From an uncultured Ruminococcus sp. (GTDB taxonomy: Bacteria; Bacillota; Clostridia; Oscillospirales; CAG-272), in contig CACYWW010000009.1 in the NCBI GenBank assembly GCA_902778145.1, positions 1-54,603 of the forward strand: 54,603 nucleotides of DNA. The letters run 5' to 3'. Both the position numbers and the translations under genes were made by a program. Positions 36,285-44,761 of this stretch are shown piece after piece (position 1 is the first letter of the stretch; every line of letters starts with the position of its first letter). The notes under the pieces are model-generated. The model was not told where the DNA came from. It saw only the letters and a list, made by a program, of their open reading frames with translations, and did no database searches.

Positions 36285-37610
36285 ATGTCATTGAAAGGTA
36301 AAAACCGAATATTCCCGGCGGTCATCTGCATTCTTCTTGCTGCCGCCGCCGTACTGATGATAGCGTCCGTATGCTCCGTCAGGGTCGGGCTTCGTCTGTT
36401 CATTGACGGCGTTGACATCGGAGTAGTGGAGAGCGCTTCCGCGGTCCGGTCCGTCGAACAGCGCGTGCGCGCCGATCTTCCGGCGCTCGCATACGGCTCG
36501 GACACCGCGGTGTGCCGCATCACGTACGGCTACGCCGAAGGGGCTGAGGTCAGAAACGTCCTCACGGATGATGAGATATATAAGGCGATCTACATAGCCT
36601 CGCTCAAGGAGCACACGGCGGCATACGGGATATACGCGAACGGCGCGTTCGTCGCGGCGAACACCGATCCGTCGGTGATAGCGGACGCCGTGACCGCGGT
36701 CAGGATCGCGGCGCAGGGCGCCGAGGGGAGCGAGGTCGAGCTGACGGGCACGCTTGAGGTGCGTTCGCTCTACTATCCGGTATCTGTCCTCAGAGCGGGC
36801 ACGGAGATCACGCAGCTTCTGCTTGAAGGATCCGGAGAGCTTTACCGAACGGTCGACGCCGGCAGGTCATCGATCATCGCGGTCGACGTTGAGGCGAACG
36901 AGGACGAACCGAAATCGTTCGGACCGGGCGGCGGACAGATAGTGTCGTCCGAAACGGAAGAGGACGGGGCGATAACGGTCAGCGTCAAGGTCACCGAGAC
37001 CGTTCCGTACACCACGGAATACAGAAGGAACGAGGATCTTTTCATCGGCAGCTATGAGAAATCTCAGGACGGCGCCGACGGAAAGAAGGAAGTCATATAC
37101 AGGATAAGATACGAAAACGGGATACCGGTCAGCCGTGAGATAGTCTCGGAGGAGATCGTGTTTGCGCCTTTGCCGAAAATAATCGACGAGGGGACGAAAA
37201 CAAGATCGTCCGCCGCGGCGGGCTCAGGCTACGAATGGCCGATCAAGCGCAGCTACACGCTGACCGACACCTTCGGTGGAAGGACCGTGTTCGGTAAATA
37301 CAGCTACCATTACGCGATAGACATAGCGGTACCCGGCGGTACGCCGATCTACGCGGCGAACGGCGGCGTCGTGACGAAGGCGGAGCGGAGCTCCTCATAC
37401 GGATACTACTGTATGATAAAGCACGACAACGGTCAAGAGACGCTTTACGCGCACATGCGGTCGGAGCCCTTTGTTTCCGTCGGCGAACGCGTCTATCAGG
37501 GTCAGCAGATAGGCGAGGTCGGTATGACCGGATACGCCACGGGATATCATCTGCATTTCGAGATCAGGATCGACGGAGAAAAGGTCGACCCGCTCAAATA
37601 TCTTCCGTAA
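36285..37610 (+). CDS. G5-domain M23 peptidase (cell-wall endopeptidase-like)
   Basis: Likely trims peptidoglycan cross-links outside the membrane. The 441-residue protein has an N-terminal membrane anchor (IFPAVICILLAAAAVLMIASVC, residues ~9-30). A SpoIVFA/Csd-like extracytosolic region of about 200 residues follows. A G5 domain at ~225-305 comes next (VKVTETVPYTTEYRRNEDLFIGS, VSREIVSEEIV). The LytM/M23 domain at ~325-441 has zinc residues in YHYAIDIAVPGG and HLHFEIR, and MIKHDNGQETLYAHM between. This order (TM-G5-M23) is common in clostridial spore or cell-wall enzymes. AGGAG lies 11 bases before the ATG. It is transcribed alone, between its promoter and a terminator. Confidence 0.9.
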   Translation: MSLKGKNRIFPAVICILLAAAAVLMIASVCSVRVGLRLFIDGVDIGVVESASAVRSVEQRVRADLPALAYGSDTAVCRITYGYAEGAEVRNVLTDDEIYKAIYIASLKEHTAAYGIYANGAFVAANTDPSVIADAVTAVRIAAQGAEGSEVELTGTLEVRSLYYPVSVLRAGTEITQLLLEGSGELYRTVDAGRSSIIAVDVEANEDEPKSFGPGGGQIVSSETEEDGAITVSVKVTETVPYTTEYRRNEDLFIGSYEKSQDGADGKKEVIYRIRYENGIPVSREIVSEEIVFAPLPKIIDEGTKTRSSAAAGSGYEWPIKRSYTLTDTFGGRTVFGKYSYHYAIDIAVPGGTPIYAANGGVVTKAERSSSYGYYCMIKHDNGQETLYAHMRSEPFVSVGERVYQGQQIGEVGMTGYATGYHLHFEIRIDGEKVDPLKYLP

Positions 37611-37615
37611 ACCGG

Positions 37616-37643
37616 AAAGAGGTCCGACAGGGCCTCTTTTTTT
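37616..37643 (+). terminator. terminator after the M23 gene
   Basis: AAAGAGG (37616-37622) pairs with CCTCTTT (37633-37639), ending in a run of seven or more T. It lies six bases past the stop codon. Confidence 0.85.
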
Positions 37644-37702
37644 GTTTTTCCCGAAAAAGCGCGGCGCGGGATGATTTAACGTGTATTATTCTGCAAAACG
37701 GC

Positions 37703-37731
37703 TTGACAAAATATATAAAACGTGCTATAAT
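37703..37731 (+). promoter_or_regulatory. first of two tandem consensus promoters
   Basis: TTGACA (37703-37708), 17-base spacer, TATAAT (37726-37731): a perfect sigma-70-type promoter about 115 bases before the Phd-like gene. Confidence 0.85.
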
Positions 37732-37745
37732 GGTATTCAATACCA
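37731..37745. promoter_or_regulatory. palindromic operator candidate
   Basis: TGGTATTCAATACCA, a perfect 15-base palindrome that begins at the last base of the first -10 box, so a bound protein would block that start. The Phd-like protein encoded downstream is the obvious candidate binder, by analogy with autoregulated Phd/YefM antitoxins. Confidence 0.5.
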
Positions 37746-37785
37746 GATTATGCGGTCATGTGAATATTAAATTGTGAAAAATAGG

Positions 37786-37814
37786 TTGACAATATCCTAA
37801 AATCGTAGTATAAT
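37786..37814 (+). promoter_or_regulatory. second tandem consensus promoter
   Basis: TTGACA (37786-37791), 17-base spacer, TATAAT (37809-37814), again perfect. Start expected near 37821, about 24 bases before the Phd-like ATG. Confidence 0.85.
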
Positions 37815-37844
37815 AAAGCAGTATTTTCAAAAGGAGGCCGGCGA

Positions 37845-38132
37845 ATGAATATAAATACAGACAAGATCGTATCCATATCCGACGCCAACCGCAACTTTTC
37901 ACAGACCGCGCGTCTCGCTGACAAGCTCGGAGAGGTCTACATTTTCAAGAACAACAAGCCGAAATACAAGCTGACGGTCATAAGCGAAGACGAGCTGACG
38001 GCGGGACTTCCCGCGGAGCCTTCCGAAGGTCAGGAGGTCAGCAAGAGCAAGCTCGACCGTCTCATGGCTCTGATCAGAAAATACCGCAGCGGGCTTGAGG
38101 AGCTGCTCCGGATATCGGATAAACAGCTGTAA
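37845..38132 (+). CDS. Phd/YefM-like antitoxin-family DNA-binding protein
   Basis: A 95-residue protein whose first 55 residues (IVSISDANRNFSQTARLADKLGEVYIFKNNKPKYKLTVIS) match the Phd/YefM antitoxin fold: ISDANRNFS helix, then the strand that ends in the NNKPKY turn. The C-terminal 40 residues (SKSKLDRLMALIRKYRSGLEELLRI) are a charged helix, where antitoxins normally hold their toxin. No Doc, RelE or YoeB-like toxin lies on either side. The next gene, 44 bases downstream, is an acyltransferase. AAGGAGG is seven bases before the ATG, behind two perfect promoters and a palindrome. It may now be a stand-alone repressor of the downstream lipid genes. That role is inference. Confidence 0.8.
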   Translation: MNINTDKIVSISDANRNFSQTARLADKLGEVYIFKNNKPKYKLTVISEDELTAGLPAEPSEGQEVSKSKLDRLMALIRKYRSGLEELLRISDKQL

Positions 38133-38176
38133 CGGACGGCGGGCGATCCGGTATCAACCGTAAAACGGAGGACGTT

Positions 38177-38935
38177 TTGAAGGACAGGATACAGTATTAC
38201 ATAAGCGAGGACGAGGAGTTCTCCGGGACCGATTTCAACGGTCGGAAGGTCGACGGCGATTACGTCTACATAAGAAACGGCGTGGGGACGCGCATACTTT
38301 ACAGCGTCATAGCGCGGCCGATCGCGTTTCTTTACTCGAAGCTCGTGCTCCGCCAGAAGACGGTCGGGCGGAAAAAGCTGAAGGGCTTCAGAAATACCGG
38401 GATATACGTTTACGGCAACCACACTCAGCGTACCGGCGATCCCTTCATGCCGAATTCGTTCCTGTTTCCGAAGAGGGTATATTTCGTCGTCCACCCGGAC
38501 AACATTTCGATACCCGTTCTCGGAAAATACACGCCGGCGCTCGGCGCTCTTCCGCTGCCCGGCGATATGAAGGCGTACCGCAATTTTCTCTCCGCGCTTG
38601 ACACCCGGACGGGCGAGGGCGGCGCCGTCGTCATATATCCCGAGGCGCATATCTGGCCGTATTACACGAAGATCAGGGATTTTCCCGACACGTCGTTCGG
38701 CTATCCGTGCCGCGGAAATACGCCCGTGTTCTGTTTCACCAACACGTACAAAAAAAGCCGGCTTTTCGGAAAGCCGCGCGTGGTGACTTATATCGACGGT
38801 CCGTTTTATCCCGACACGGAGCTGCCGCTGAAAAAACGTACGAAGGATCTGCGCGACCGCGTTTACGACGCGATGTGCGCCCGCGCCGCCCTCTCGGACT
38901 GCGAATACATCAAATATATCAAAAAGGAAGGCTGA
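38177..38935 (+). CDS. PlsC-like lysophospholipid acyltransferase
   Basis: A 252-residue acyltransferase of the 1-acylglycerol-3-phosphate type. The acceptor/catalytic box is YGNHTQRTGDPFMP near residue 78. Here five residues separate His and Asp, where the usual motif has four. GAVVIYPEAHIWPYYTKIRDF is the equivalent of the EGT box. The N-terminus (MKDRIQYYISEDEEFSGTDFNGRKVDGDYVYIRN) is a family-like lead, with one hydrophobic stretch YSVIARPIAFLYSKLVL. The start is TTG at 38177 with GGAGG five bases upstream. No better ATG exists. It is followed after one base by a GT8 gene, so lipid and glycan steps are made together. Confidence 0.82.
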   Translation: MKDRIQYYISEDEEFSGTDFNGRKVDGDYVYIRNGVGTRILYSVIARPIAFLYSKLVLRQKTVGRKKLKGFRNTGIYVYGNHTQRTGDPFMPNSFLFPKRVYFVVHPDNISIPVLGKYTPALGALPLPGDMKAYRNFLSALDTRTGEGGAVVIYPEAHIWPYYTKIRDFPDTSFGYPCRGNTPVFCFTNTYKKSRLFGKPRVVTYIDGPFYPDTELPLKKRTKDLRDRVYDAMCARAALSDCEYIKYIKKEG

Positions 38936-38936
38936 C

Positions 38937-39776
38937 ATGGTCAATATACTGTTCTGCGGGAACGGATACGTCTTTGACGGGATGCTCACCTGCGCCCTCT
39001 CCATCCTGAAGCGCTCCGAGAGCACGGAGCCGTATACGTTCTACGTATACACGATGGACGTTTCACATCTGAAACCCGCGTACACGCCGATACCCGATCC
39101 GATGATCGGATTCTTCGATACGGTCATCAAGTCGTACAACCCCGAAAACAGAGTCGTGAAGACAGACGTTACGGATCTTTATATGAAGCATTTCTCCGGC
39201 TGTCCGAACGAGGGCGCCTACTGCTCGCCTTACACGCTGATACGGCTTTTCGCCGATCTCATAGACGGGATGCCGGACAAGCTTTTGTATCTCGACGCGG
39301 ATATAATGTTCAACCGTGACATACACCTTCTGTATGATACGGATATAAGCCTTGTCGAATACGCCGCGGCGAGAGACCACTACGGAAAATATCTGCTGAA
39401 CCCGAACTACGTCAACGCCGGCGTCCTGCTGTTCAATATGAAAAAGATAAAAGAGACGGGACTTCTTGAAAAAGCCCGCGGCTGGATAAAAAAGCAGAAG
39501 CTCACGTTTGCGGATCAATCCGCGATAATCAGGTCCACTACCTCGAAAAAAATGCTCCCGCAACGTTTCAACGATCAGAAATTCCTGCACAAGCACACCG
39601 TGGTGCGCCATTTTTCAAAGCGGCTCTTCTGGCTGCCGTATCCGCACACGGACAACATAAAGCAGTGGCACGTCAGCCGCGTCCACAAGGTCTTCGGATA
39701 TTACTGCTTCGACGATATCCTGTACGAATACATATATCTGAAGAAAAAATATGAAACCGAGGTCGACCCCAGATGA
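38937..39776 (+). CDS. GT8 family glycosyltransferase
   Basis: Retaining glycosyltransferase of family 8 (galactosyl- or glucosyltransferase-like), 279 residues. The metal/nucleotide-sugar DxD is in LLYLDADIMFNRD near residue 120, with NAGVLLFNMKKIKETGL and DQSAIIR following, and the C-terminal KQWHVSRVH resembles the family's second metal-binding His motif. No membrane segment, so it acts on the cytosolic face. The sugar and acceptor are unknown. It starts one base after the acyltransferase stop and overlaps the next gene by 4 bases (ATGA). Confidence 0.87.
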   Translation: MVNILFCGNGYVFDGMLTCALSILKRSESTEPYTFYVYTMDVSHLKPAYTPIPDPMIGFFDTVIKSYNPENRVVKTDVTDLYMKHFSGCPNEGAYCSPYTLIRLFADLIDGMPDKLLYLDADIMFNRDIHLLYDTDISLVEYAAARDHYGKYLLNPNYVNAGVLLFNMKKIKETGLLEKARGWIKKQKLTFADQSAIIRSTTSKKMLPQRFNDQKFLHKHTVVRHFSKRLFWLPYPHTDNIKQWHVSRVHKVFGYYCFDDILYEYIYLKKKYETEVDPR

Positions 39777-41533
39777 GCAGAAAAAACATACCCATTTTCT
39801 TCGCGTGCGACGACAACTTCGTAAAATTCACGATCGTTTCGCTCTTTTCGATAAAAGAGAACGCGTCAAAGGAGAATCATTACACGGTCTACGTCCTTCA
39901 CACGGGCATAACGAGCGCGATGATGGAAAAGCTGTACGAGCTCCAGGACGAGAACTTCACCGTGATCTTCCGTGACGTAACGGATTATCTCTACTCCATC
40001 TCCGACAAGCTCCCGATCAGGGATTATTATTCAAAAACAACGTATTACAGAGTCTTCATCGCGGAAATGTACCCGGAATACGACAAGGCGATATACATAG
40101 ACAGCGACACCGTGGTACAGGGAGATATAAGCGAGCTTTACGACACCGACATAGACGACTGCTACGTCGGCGCGTGCCACGAGCAGGTGATGGTGCAGGT
40201 GGACGAATTCGGCACATACGTCGAGCGCGTCATCGGGATCGACCGCAACAACTTCTTCAACGCGGGACTTTTGCTCATCAACTGCGTAGAATTCCGCGAG
40301 CATATGGTGCTCGACAAATTCGTGCATTATCTGAAGCAATACACTTTCGTCGTCACGCAGGACGAGGATTATCTCAATCTCATCTGCAAGGACCGCGTCT
40401 TCTGGCTCGATCAGAGGTGGAACACCGAGGTGTTCGGAGAGATACCGTATCCCGCGGAGGAGGCGAAGATGATCCATTACATAATGGTCAACAAGCCGTG
40501 GCACTACGAGGACTGCCGCTTCGGCGACATTTTCTGGAAATACACGGAAAAAACGAGCGTATACGGGGAGATAAAGCAGATCCTCGATTCATACCCGGAG
40601 GAGAAAAAGCAGCGCGACACGTTGTCTGCCGAAAACCTCGTGAAGCTCGCAGTGGAGGAGACCCTGCGCACGGACAATTTCAAAAACCGTCAGGATTCTC
40701 TGAAGGATCAGGGCAGAGTCGCGGTAGTAAAGAAGATAGAGGAATACGAGCGCGCCGGCAGATTTGCCGAGGACGTCGAGGACGACCCGCCGACGATACC
40801 GCTCGACCCGGACGATATAGATTATCTGCGCCGTTCCCCGCTCGCGAAGGCGCGCACGGCGGCGGCGTTCTCCGCGGCGAGACGCTTCGTCAACAGGCTG
40901 ACCGACGACAAAAAGCTGATAATAAAGGAGATCCGCGGGATCGAGAACCTGACCGGGCTCGAGACCGGCGCGGTACTCACCTGCAACCACTTCAACGCCT
41001 TCGACAGCTTTGCGATGCAGATCGCCGTGGACAGCGCGAAGCTGAAAAACAGAAAGCTTTACCGCGTGATCCGGGAGGGCAACTACACGTCCTTCCCCGG
41101 CTTCTACGGTTTTCTGATGAGGAACTGCAACACGCTGCCGCTGTCGTCGAACCATAAGACGCTGAAGAAATTCATGGAGGCGACCGATACGCTCCTCGGC
41201 CGCGGACATCTCGTCCTCGTCTATCCCGAGCAGAGCATGTGGTGGAATTACCGCAAGCCGAAGCCGCTGAAAAACGGCGCGTTCACGTTCGCCGTCAAAA
41301 ACAACGTCCCGGTCATACCGTGCTTCATAACGATGAGGGACACGGACCTTGTCGGAGACGACGGATTTTTCGTGCAGGAATACACGATACACATAGGCAA
41401 GCCTCTCGAGCCGGACAGAGATCTTCCGTATTCAAAGAAAGTCCAGGCTCTGGCGGATGAGAACTACAGGATCTGGAAGGAGATCTACGAACGTGAATAC
41501 GGAATGCCGCTGCGTTATACGACAGAAACATAA
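39773..41533 (+). CDS. fusion of GT8 glycosyltransferase and PlsC-like acyltransferase
   Basis: A 586-residue protein. Residues 1 to ~275 are a GT8 domain: IPIFFACDDNFVKFTIVSLFS at the N-terminus, the DxD in AIYIDSDTVVQGDISELY, NFFNAGLLLINCVEFRE and TQDEDYLNLICKDRVFWLDQRWN. A charged linker of about 75 residues follows (~280-355). Residues ~360-586 are an acyltransferase with the box LTCNHFNAFDSFAM (normal H-x4-D) near residue 400 and LVYPEQSMWWNYRKPKPLKNGAF. The two halves match the two stand-alone genes just upstream in kind but not closely in sequence. Joining sugar and acyl transfer in one chain suggests both act on the same lipid-linked acceptor. Confidence 0.85.
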   Translation: MSRKNIPIFFACDDNFVKFTIVSLFSIKENASKENHYTVYVLHTGITSAMMEKLYELQDENFTVIFRDVTDYLYSISDKLPIRDYYSKTTYYRVFIAEMYPEYDKAIYIDSDTVVQGDISELYDTDIDDCYVGACHEQVMVQVDEFGTYVERVIGIDRNNFFNAGLLLINCVEFREHMVLDKFVHYLKQYTFVVTQDEDYLNLICKDRVFWLDQRWNTEVFGEIPYPAEEAKMIHYIMVNKPWHYEDCRFGDIFWKYTEKTSVYGEIKQILDSYPEEKKQRDTLSAENLVKLAVEETLRTDNFKNRQDSLKDQGRVAVVKKIEEYERAGRFAEDVEDDPPTIPLDPDDIDYLRRSPLAKARTAAAFSAARRFVNRLTDDKKLIIKEIRGIENLTGLETGAVLTCNHFNAFDSFAMQIAVDSAKLKNRKLYRVIREGNYTSFPGFYGFLMRNCNTLPLSSNHKTLKKFMEATDTLLGRGHLVLVYPEQSMWWNYRKPKPLKNGAFTFAVKNNVPVIPCFITMRDTDLVGDDGFFVQEYTIHIGKPLEPDRDLPYSKKVQALADENYRIWKEIYEREYGMPLRYTTET

Positions 41534-41581
41534 AACAACTGAAACAAGGCGTTGACACGCCGTAAAAAACACGAGGTACGG

Positions 41582-43045
41582 ATGATGAAGAAAAAACTTA
41601 CCGTTCTGCACAGCAACGACATCCACGGTGACTTCCTGCCCAAGCGGGGAGCGCACGGCATCTTCGAGGGAGGTCTTTCCCGGCTTTCGGGATACGTCAA
41701 AAAGGTCAGGAGCGAGGAGGAAAACGTGATCCTTGCGAACGCCGGAGATATGTTCCGCGGCTCCATCATAGACTCCGAATTCATGGGACTTTCGACGATC
41801 GCGCTGATGAACATGCTCTCGCCCGACGTCATGACCGTCGGCAACCACGAGGTCGACTACGGTATCGCGCATCTTCTTTTCCTTGAAAAATGCGCCAGAT
41901 TCCCGATAATCAACGCGGATCTGTACATAACCCTGAACAACACGCGTCTGTTCCGTCCGTATATCAATATAGAGGTCGGCGGCATGCGGGTCATGTTCAT
42001 AGGGCTGCTCACAGAGGAGGTCATCAGCTCCACGAAAAACGAGCGCGTCATCGGCTCGTACATAAACGTCGCGGAAGCGGCGAAGGAGGTCGGTATAATC
42101 GCGGACAACTACCGCACAAAGGACACGGATATACTGATCCTTCTGACGCACATCGGCATTGAAAAAGACCGCGAGCTCGCCGCCCTGCTCGATCCGGACT
42201 GGGGCGTGGACATGATAATCGGCGGCCATTCCCACACGTTCATGGAACAGCCCGAGACCGTGAACGGGATACAGATAGTACAGGCGGGCACGGGCTCCGG
42301 TCAGATCGGCAGATTCGATATAGAATACGACGACGAGGAGCGGAAGATAACAAGATCCGAATGGCGCCTGCAGAAGATCAACGAGAGCACCGCACCGGCG
42401 GATCCTCTGATCGACACGCTGCTCGATACGTACAAAACGCAGACCGACGCGAAATACCACCGTATAGTGACCGGCTTCGCCCGCGAGCTCACGCACCCGA
42501 GCCGGATACAGGAGACCGAGATGGGCAACCTCTACTCGGATCTTCTGCAGGAGGATTCGAGCTTCGACATAATGATGATGGGCTCCGGCGCCATACGCAA
42601 AAAAGCGATGGGACCGATAGTCGAGTATCAGGACATGCTGGAAAACACGCCGTTCGACGACCAGCTCTGGATGATAAAGGTCACGGGAGACGAGTTCCGC
42701 CGCATGGTGAAATATATAATGCGCGACGACGCGTGGGAGGGACACACGGAGTTCTACCAGTTTTCAAAGGGCGTCCGCATAGTATACAGGAAGAGCACGC
42801 ACACGCTTGAAGAGCTGTCGTTCCGCGGCAGGGAGGTCGCTGACGGCGACGAATTCCTCATAGCGATGCAGACGTATCACTTCAACAATTTCGAGGAATT
42901 CTTCAACGTTCCGGTCGAACCCATAAAAAAACGCATGCGTCCGCGCGTCGTGGCGACGTCGGTCAACAATATAGTCGAGGAGTATTTCACAACGCATCAG
43001 AACCTCGACGCTCACGTCGAGGGCAGGATAACGATACTCGACTGA
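41582..43045 (+). CDS. YunD/UshA-like metallophosphatase (5'-nucleotidase family)
   Basis: Two-metal phosphoesterase of about 487 residues. Metal sites are visible in LHSNDIHGDF (D, H), NAGDMFRGS, GNHEVDYG, LLTHIGIEKD and IIGGHSHTF. The C-terminal ~200 residues are the 5'-nucleotidase C-terminal domain. There is no signal peptide, unlike periplasmic UshA, and the layout fits cytosolic YunD-type proteins. Nucleotide or sugar-nucleotide substrates are probable, which would fit a role behind glycosyltransferases that release UDP/GDP. Two consecutive ATGs (41582, 41585) follow GAGGTACGG and either could be used. It closes the acyltransferase/GT8 operon before a strong terminator. Confidence 0.87.
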   Translation: MMKKKLTVLHSNDIHGDFLPKRGAHGIFEGGLSRLSGYVKKVRSEEENVILANAGDMFRGSIIDSEFMGLSTIALMNMLSPDVMTVGNHEVDYGIAHLLFLEKCARFPIINADLYITLNNTRLFRPYINIEVGGMRVMFIGLLTEEVISSTKNERVIGSYINVAEAAKEVGIIADNYRTKDTDILILLTHIGIEKDRELAALLDPDWGVDMIIGGHSHTFMEQPETVNGIQIVQAGTGSGQIGRFDIEYDDEERKITRSEWRLQKINESTAPADPLIDTLLDTYKTQTDAKYHRIVTGFARELTHPSRIQETEMGNLYSDLLQEDSSFDIMMMGSGAIRKKAMGPIVEYQDMLENTPFDDQLWMIKVTGDEFRRMVKYIMRDDAWEGHTEFYQFSKGVRIVYRKSTHTLEELSFRGREVADGDEFLIAMQTYHFNNFEEFFNVPVEPIKKRMRPRVVATSVNNIVEEYFTTHQNLDAHVEGRITILD

Positions 43046-43052
43046 ACAGCGC

Positions 43053-43085
43053 AAAACGGCGGAGAGATCCCGCCGTTTTCTTTTT
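43053..43085 (+). terminator. terminator after the phosphatase gene
   Basis: AAAACGGCGG (43053-43062) and CCGCCGTTTT (43070-43079) form a perfect 10-base stem, followed by CTTTTT. Confidence 0.88.
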
Positions 43086-43109
43086 GAGCCGCTTTGTGCT
43101 TTTTTTCTA

Positions 43110-43138
43110 TTGACTTATCGCCCGTTTTATGGTATCAT
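43110..43138 (+). promoter_or_regulatory. promoter of the ABC-F gene
   Basis: TTGACT (43110-43115), 17-base spacer, TATCAT (43133-43138), about 32 bases before the ATG at 43170. Confidence 0.7.
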
Positions 43139-43169
43139 TACGGTAATAACGCAAAGAAGGTACGGTATC

Positions 43170-44759
43170 ATGATAGGAACAAGCAACGTATCTCTGCAGT
43201 TCGGCGGGAGGACTTTGTTCTCGGGGGCTGATCTGCAGTTCACCCGCGGCAACTGCTACGGTATAATCGGCGCGAACGGCGCCGGAAAATCGACGTTTCT
43301 GAAGATCCTTTCGGGCGAGCTCGAGCCGACGAAGGGCGATGTCTTCAAGACTCCGACGGAGCGTCTTTCCGTGCTGAAGCAGGATCACTACGCGTACAAC
43401 GACTGCACGGCGCTGCGCACGGTGCTTCTCGGCAACCCGGAGCTTGTCCGTATCGGCGACGAGCGCGACGCGATCTACTCCAAGGAGGAGATGACCGAGG
43501 AGGACGGAGTTCGCGCCGGCGAGCTTGAGGAAAAATACGCCGAGCTCGGCGGCTACACCTGCGAATCCGACGCAGAAATGCTCCTCAACGATCTCGGCAT
43601 AACGGACGAATACCACTACATGCCGATGTCGGAGCTTTCCGACTCGCAGAAGGTCAAGGTGCTTCTCGCGCAGGCGCTTTTCGGAAACCCGGACATACTG
43701 CTTATGGACGAGCCGACGAACGGTCTCGACCTCGTTACGGTCAACTGGCTCGAGGACTTCCTCGCGGATCTCGACAGCACGGTCATCGTCGTGTCGCACG
43801 ACAGACACTTCCTCAACAACGTATGCACCCACATCGTCGACGTTGACTTCGGCAAGATCACGATGACTGTCGGCAACTACGATTTCTGGTTCGAATACAC
43901 GCAGATCCGTCAGCGTCAGATGCGCGAGCAGAACAAGAAGAACGAGCAGAAGGCGAAGGAGCTGCAGGAATTCATACAGCGCTTCTCCGCAAACGCTTCA
44001 AAATCCAAGCAGGCGACGTCCCGCAAAAAGCTGCTTGAATCGATCAACCTTTTTGAAATGCCCGTCTCGTCCCGCCGTTTCCCATTCATCAGCTTCGAGC
44101 CGTCGCGCTCCATCGGAAACGACCTGCTCGAGGTAAAGAACCTCAGCAAGAACATAGGCGGCAGACAGGTGCTCGACAACGTCAGCTTCATCCTCCGCCC
44201 GCGTGATAAAGTCGCGTTCGTCGGCGACGACCCGATAGCGAGGACGACGCTTTTTAAGATCCTTGCGGGCGAGATGGAACCCGATTCCGGATCGTACAAA
44301 TGGGGCGTCACGACGAAGGTCGCGTATCTGCCGCAGGACAACTCCGAATATTTTGACGGTCACGAGGAAAACCTCGTAGACTGGATCAGGGCGTGCTCGA
44401 CGCTCACGTATGAATCCGACGTTCGCGGCTGGCTCGGAAAGCTGCTCTTCTCCGGCGACGAGGCGCTGAAGCAGGCGAAGGTGCTCTCCGGCGGCGAAAA
44501 GGTGCGCTGCATGCTCTGCCGTATGATGCTCTCCGGCGGCAACGTCCTCATAATGGACGAGCCGACGAACCATCTCGACCTTGAATCTATCACCGCGCTG
44601 AACAACGGAATGACGAAATTCCCCGAATCGATCCTGTTCTGCTCACGCGACCATCAGCTTAACCAGACGGTCGCCAACCGCATAATCGACGTCACGACCG
44701 GCAGCTTCTACGACAGGCTGACGACGTATGACGAATATCTTGAAGAAACGAGGAAATAA
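43170..44759 (+). CDS. ABC-F family ATPase
   Basis: Soluble twin-ATPase protein of 529 residues without transmembrane parts, of the type that works on ribosomes (YkpA/YbiT-like). First ATPase: Walker A GANGAGKST, signature LSDSQ, Walker B LLMDEPTN. The linker of ~80 residues is Lys/Gln/Glu-rich (RQMREQNKKNEQKAKELQEF), as expected for an ABC-F interdomain helix. Second ATPase: signature LSGGE and Walker B LIMDEPTNHLD, but the Walker A position reads GDDPIARTT, without the usual GKS/T lysine. Start ATG at 43170 with GAAGG upstream. A frame 20 codons longer would cover the promoter. It ends 2 bases before the next gene. Confidence 0.9.
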   Translation: MIGTSNVSLQFGGRTLFSGADLQFTRGNCYGIIGANGAGKSTFLKILSGELEPTKGDVFKTPTERLSVLKQDHYAYNDCTALRTVLLGNPELVRIGDERDAIYSKEEMTEEDGVRAGELEEKYAELGGYTCESDAEMLLNDLGITDEYHYMPMSELSDSQKVKVLLAQALFGNPDILLMDEPTNGLDLVTVNWLEDFLADLDSTVIVVSHDRHFLNNVCTHIVDVDFGKITMTVGNYDFWFEYTQIRQRQMREQNKKNEQKAKELQEFIQRFSANASKSKQATSRKKLLESINLFEMPVSSRRFPFISFEPSRSIGNDLLEVKNLSKNIGGRQVLDNVSFILRPRDKVAFVGDDPIARTTLFKILAGEMEPDSGSYKWGVTTKVAYLPQDNSEYFDGHEENLVDWIRACSTLTYESDVRGWLGKLLFSGDEALKQAKVLSGGEKVRCMLCRMMLSGGNVLIMDEPTNHLDLESITALNNGMTKFPESILFCSRDHQLNQTVANRIIDVTTGSFYDRLTTYDEYLEETRK

Positions 44760-44761
44760 GA

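Noticed and set aside
37845-38132. Complete toxin-antitoxin pair
   Set aside because: Only the antitoxin-like half is present; neither flanking gene resembles a toxin.
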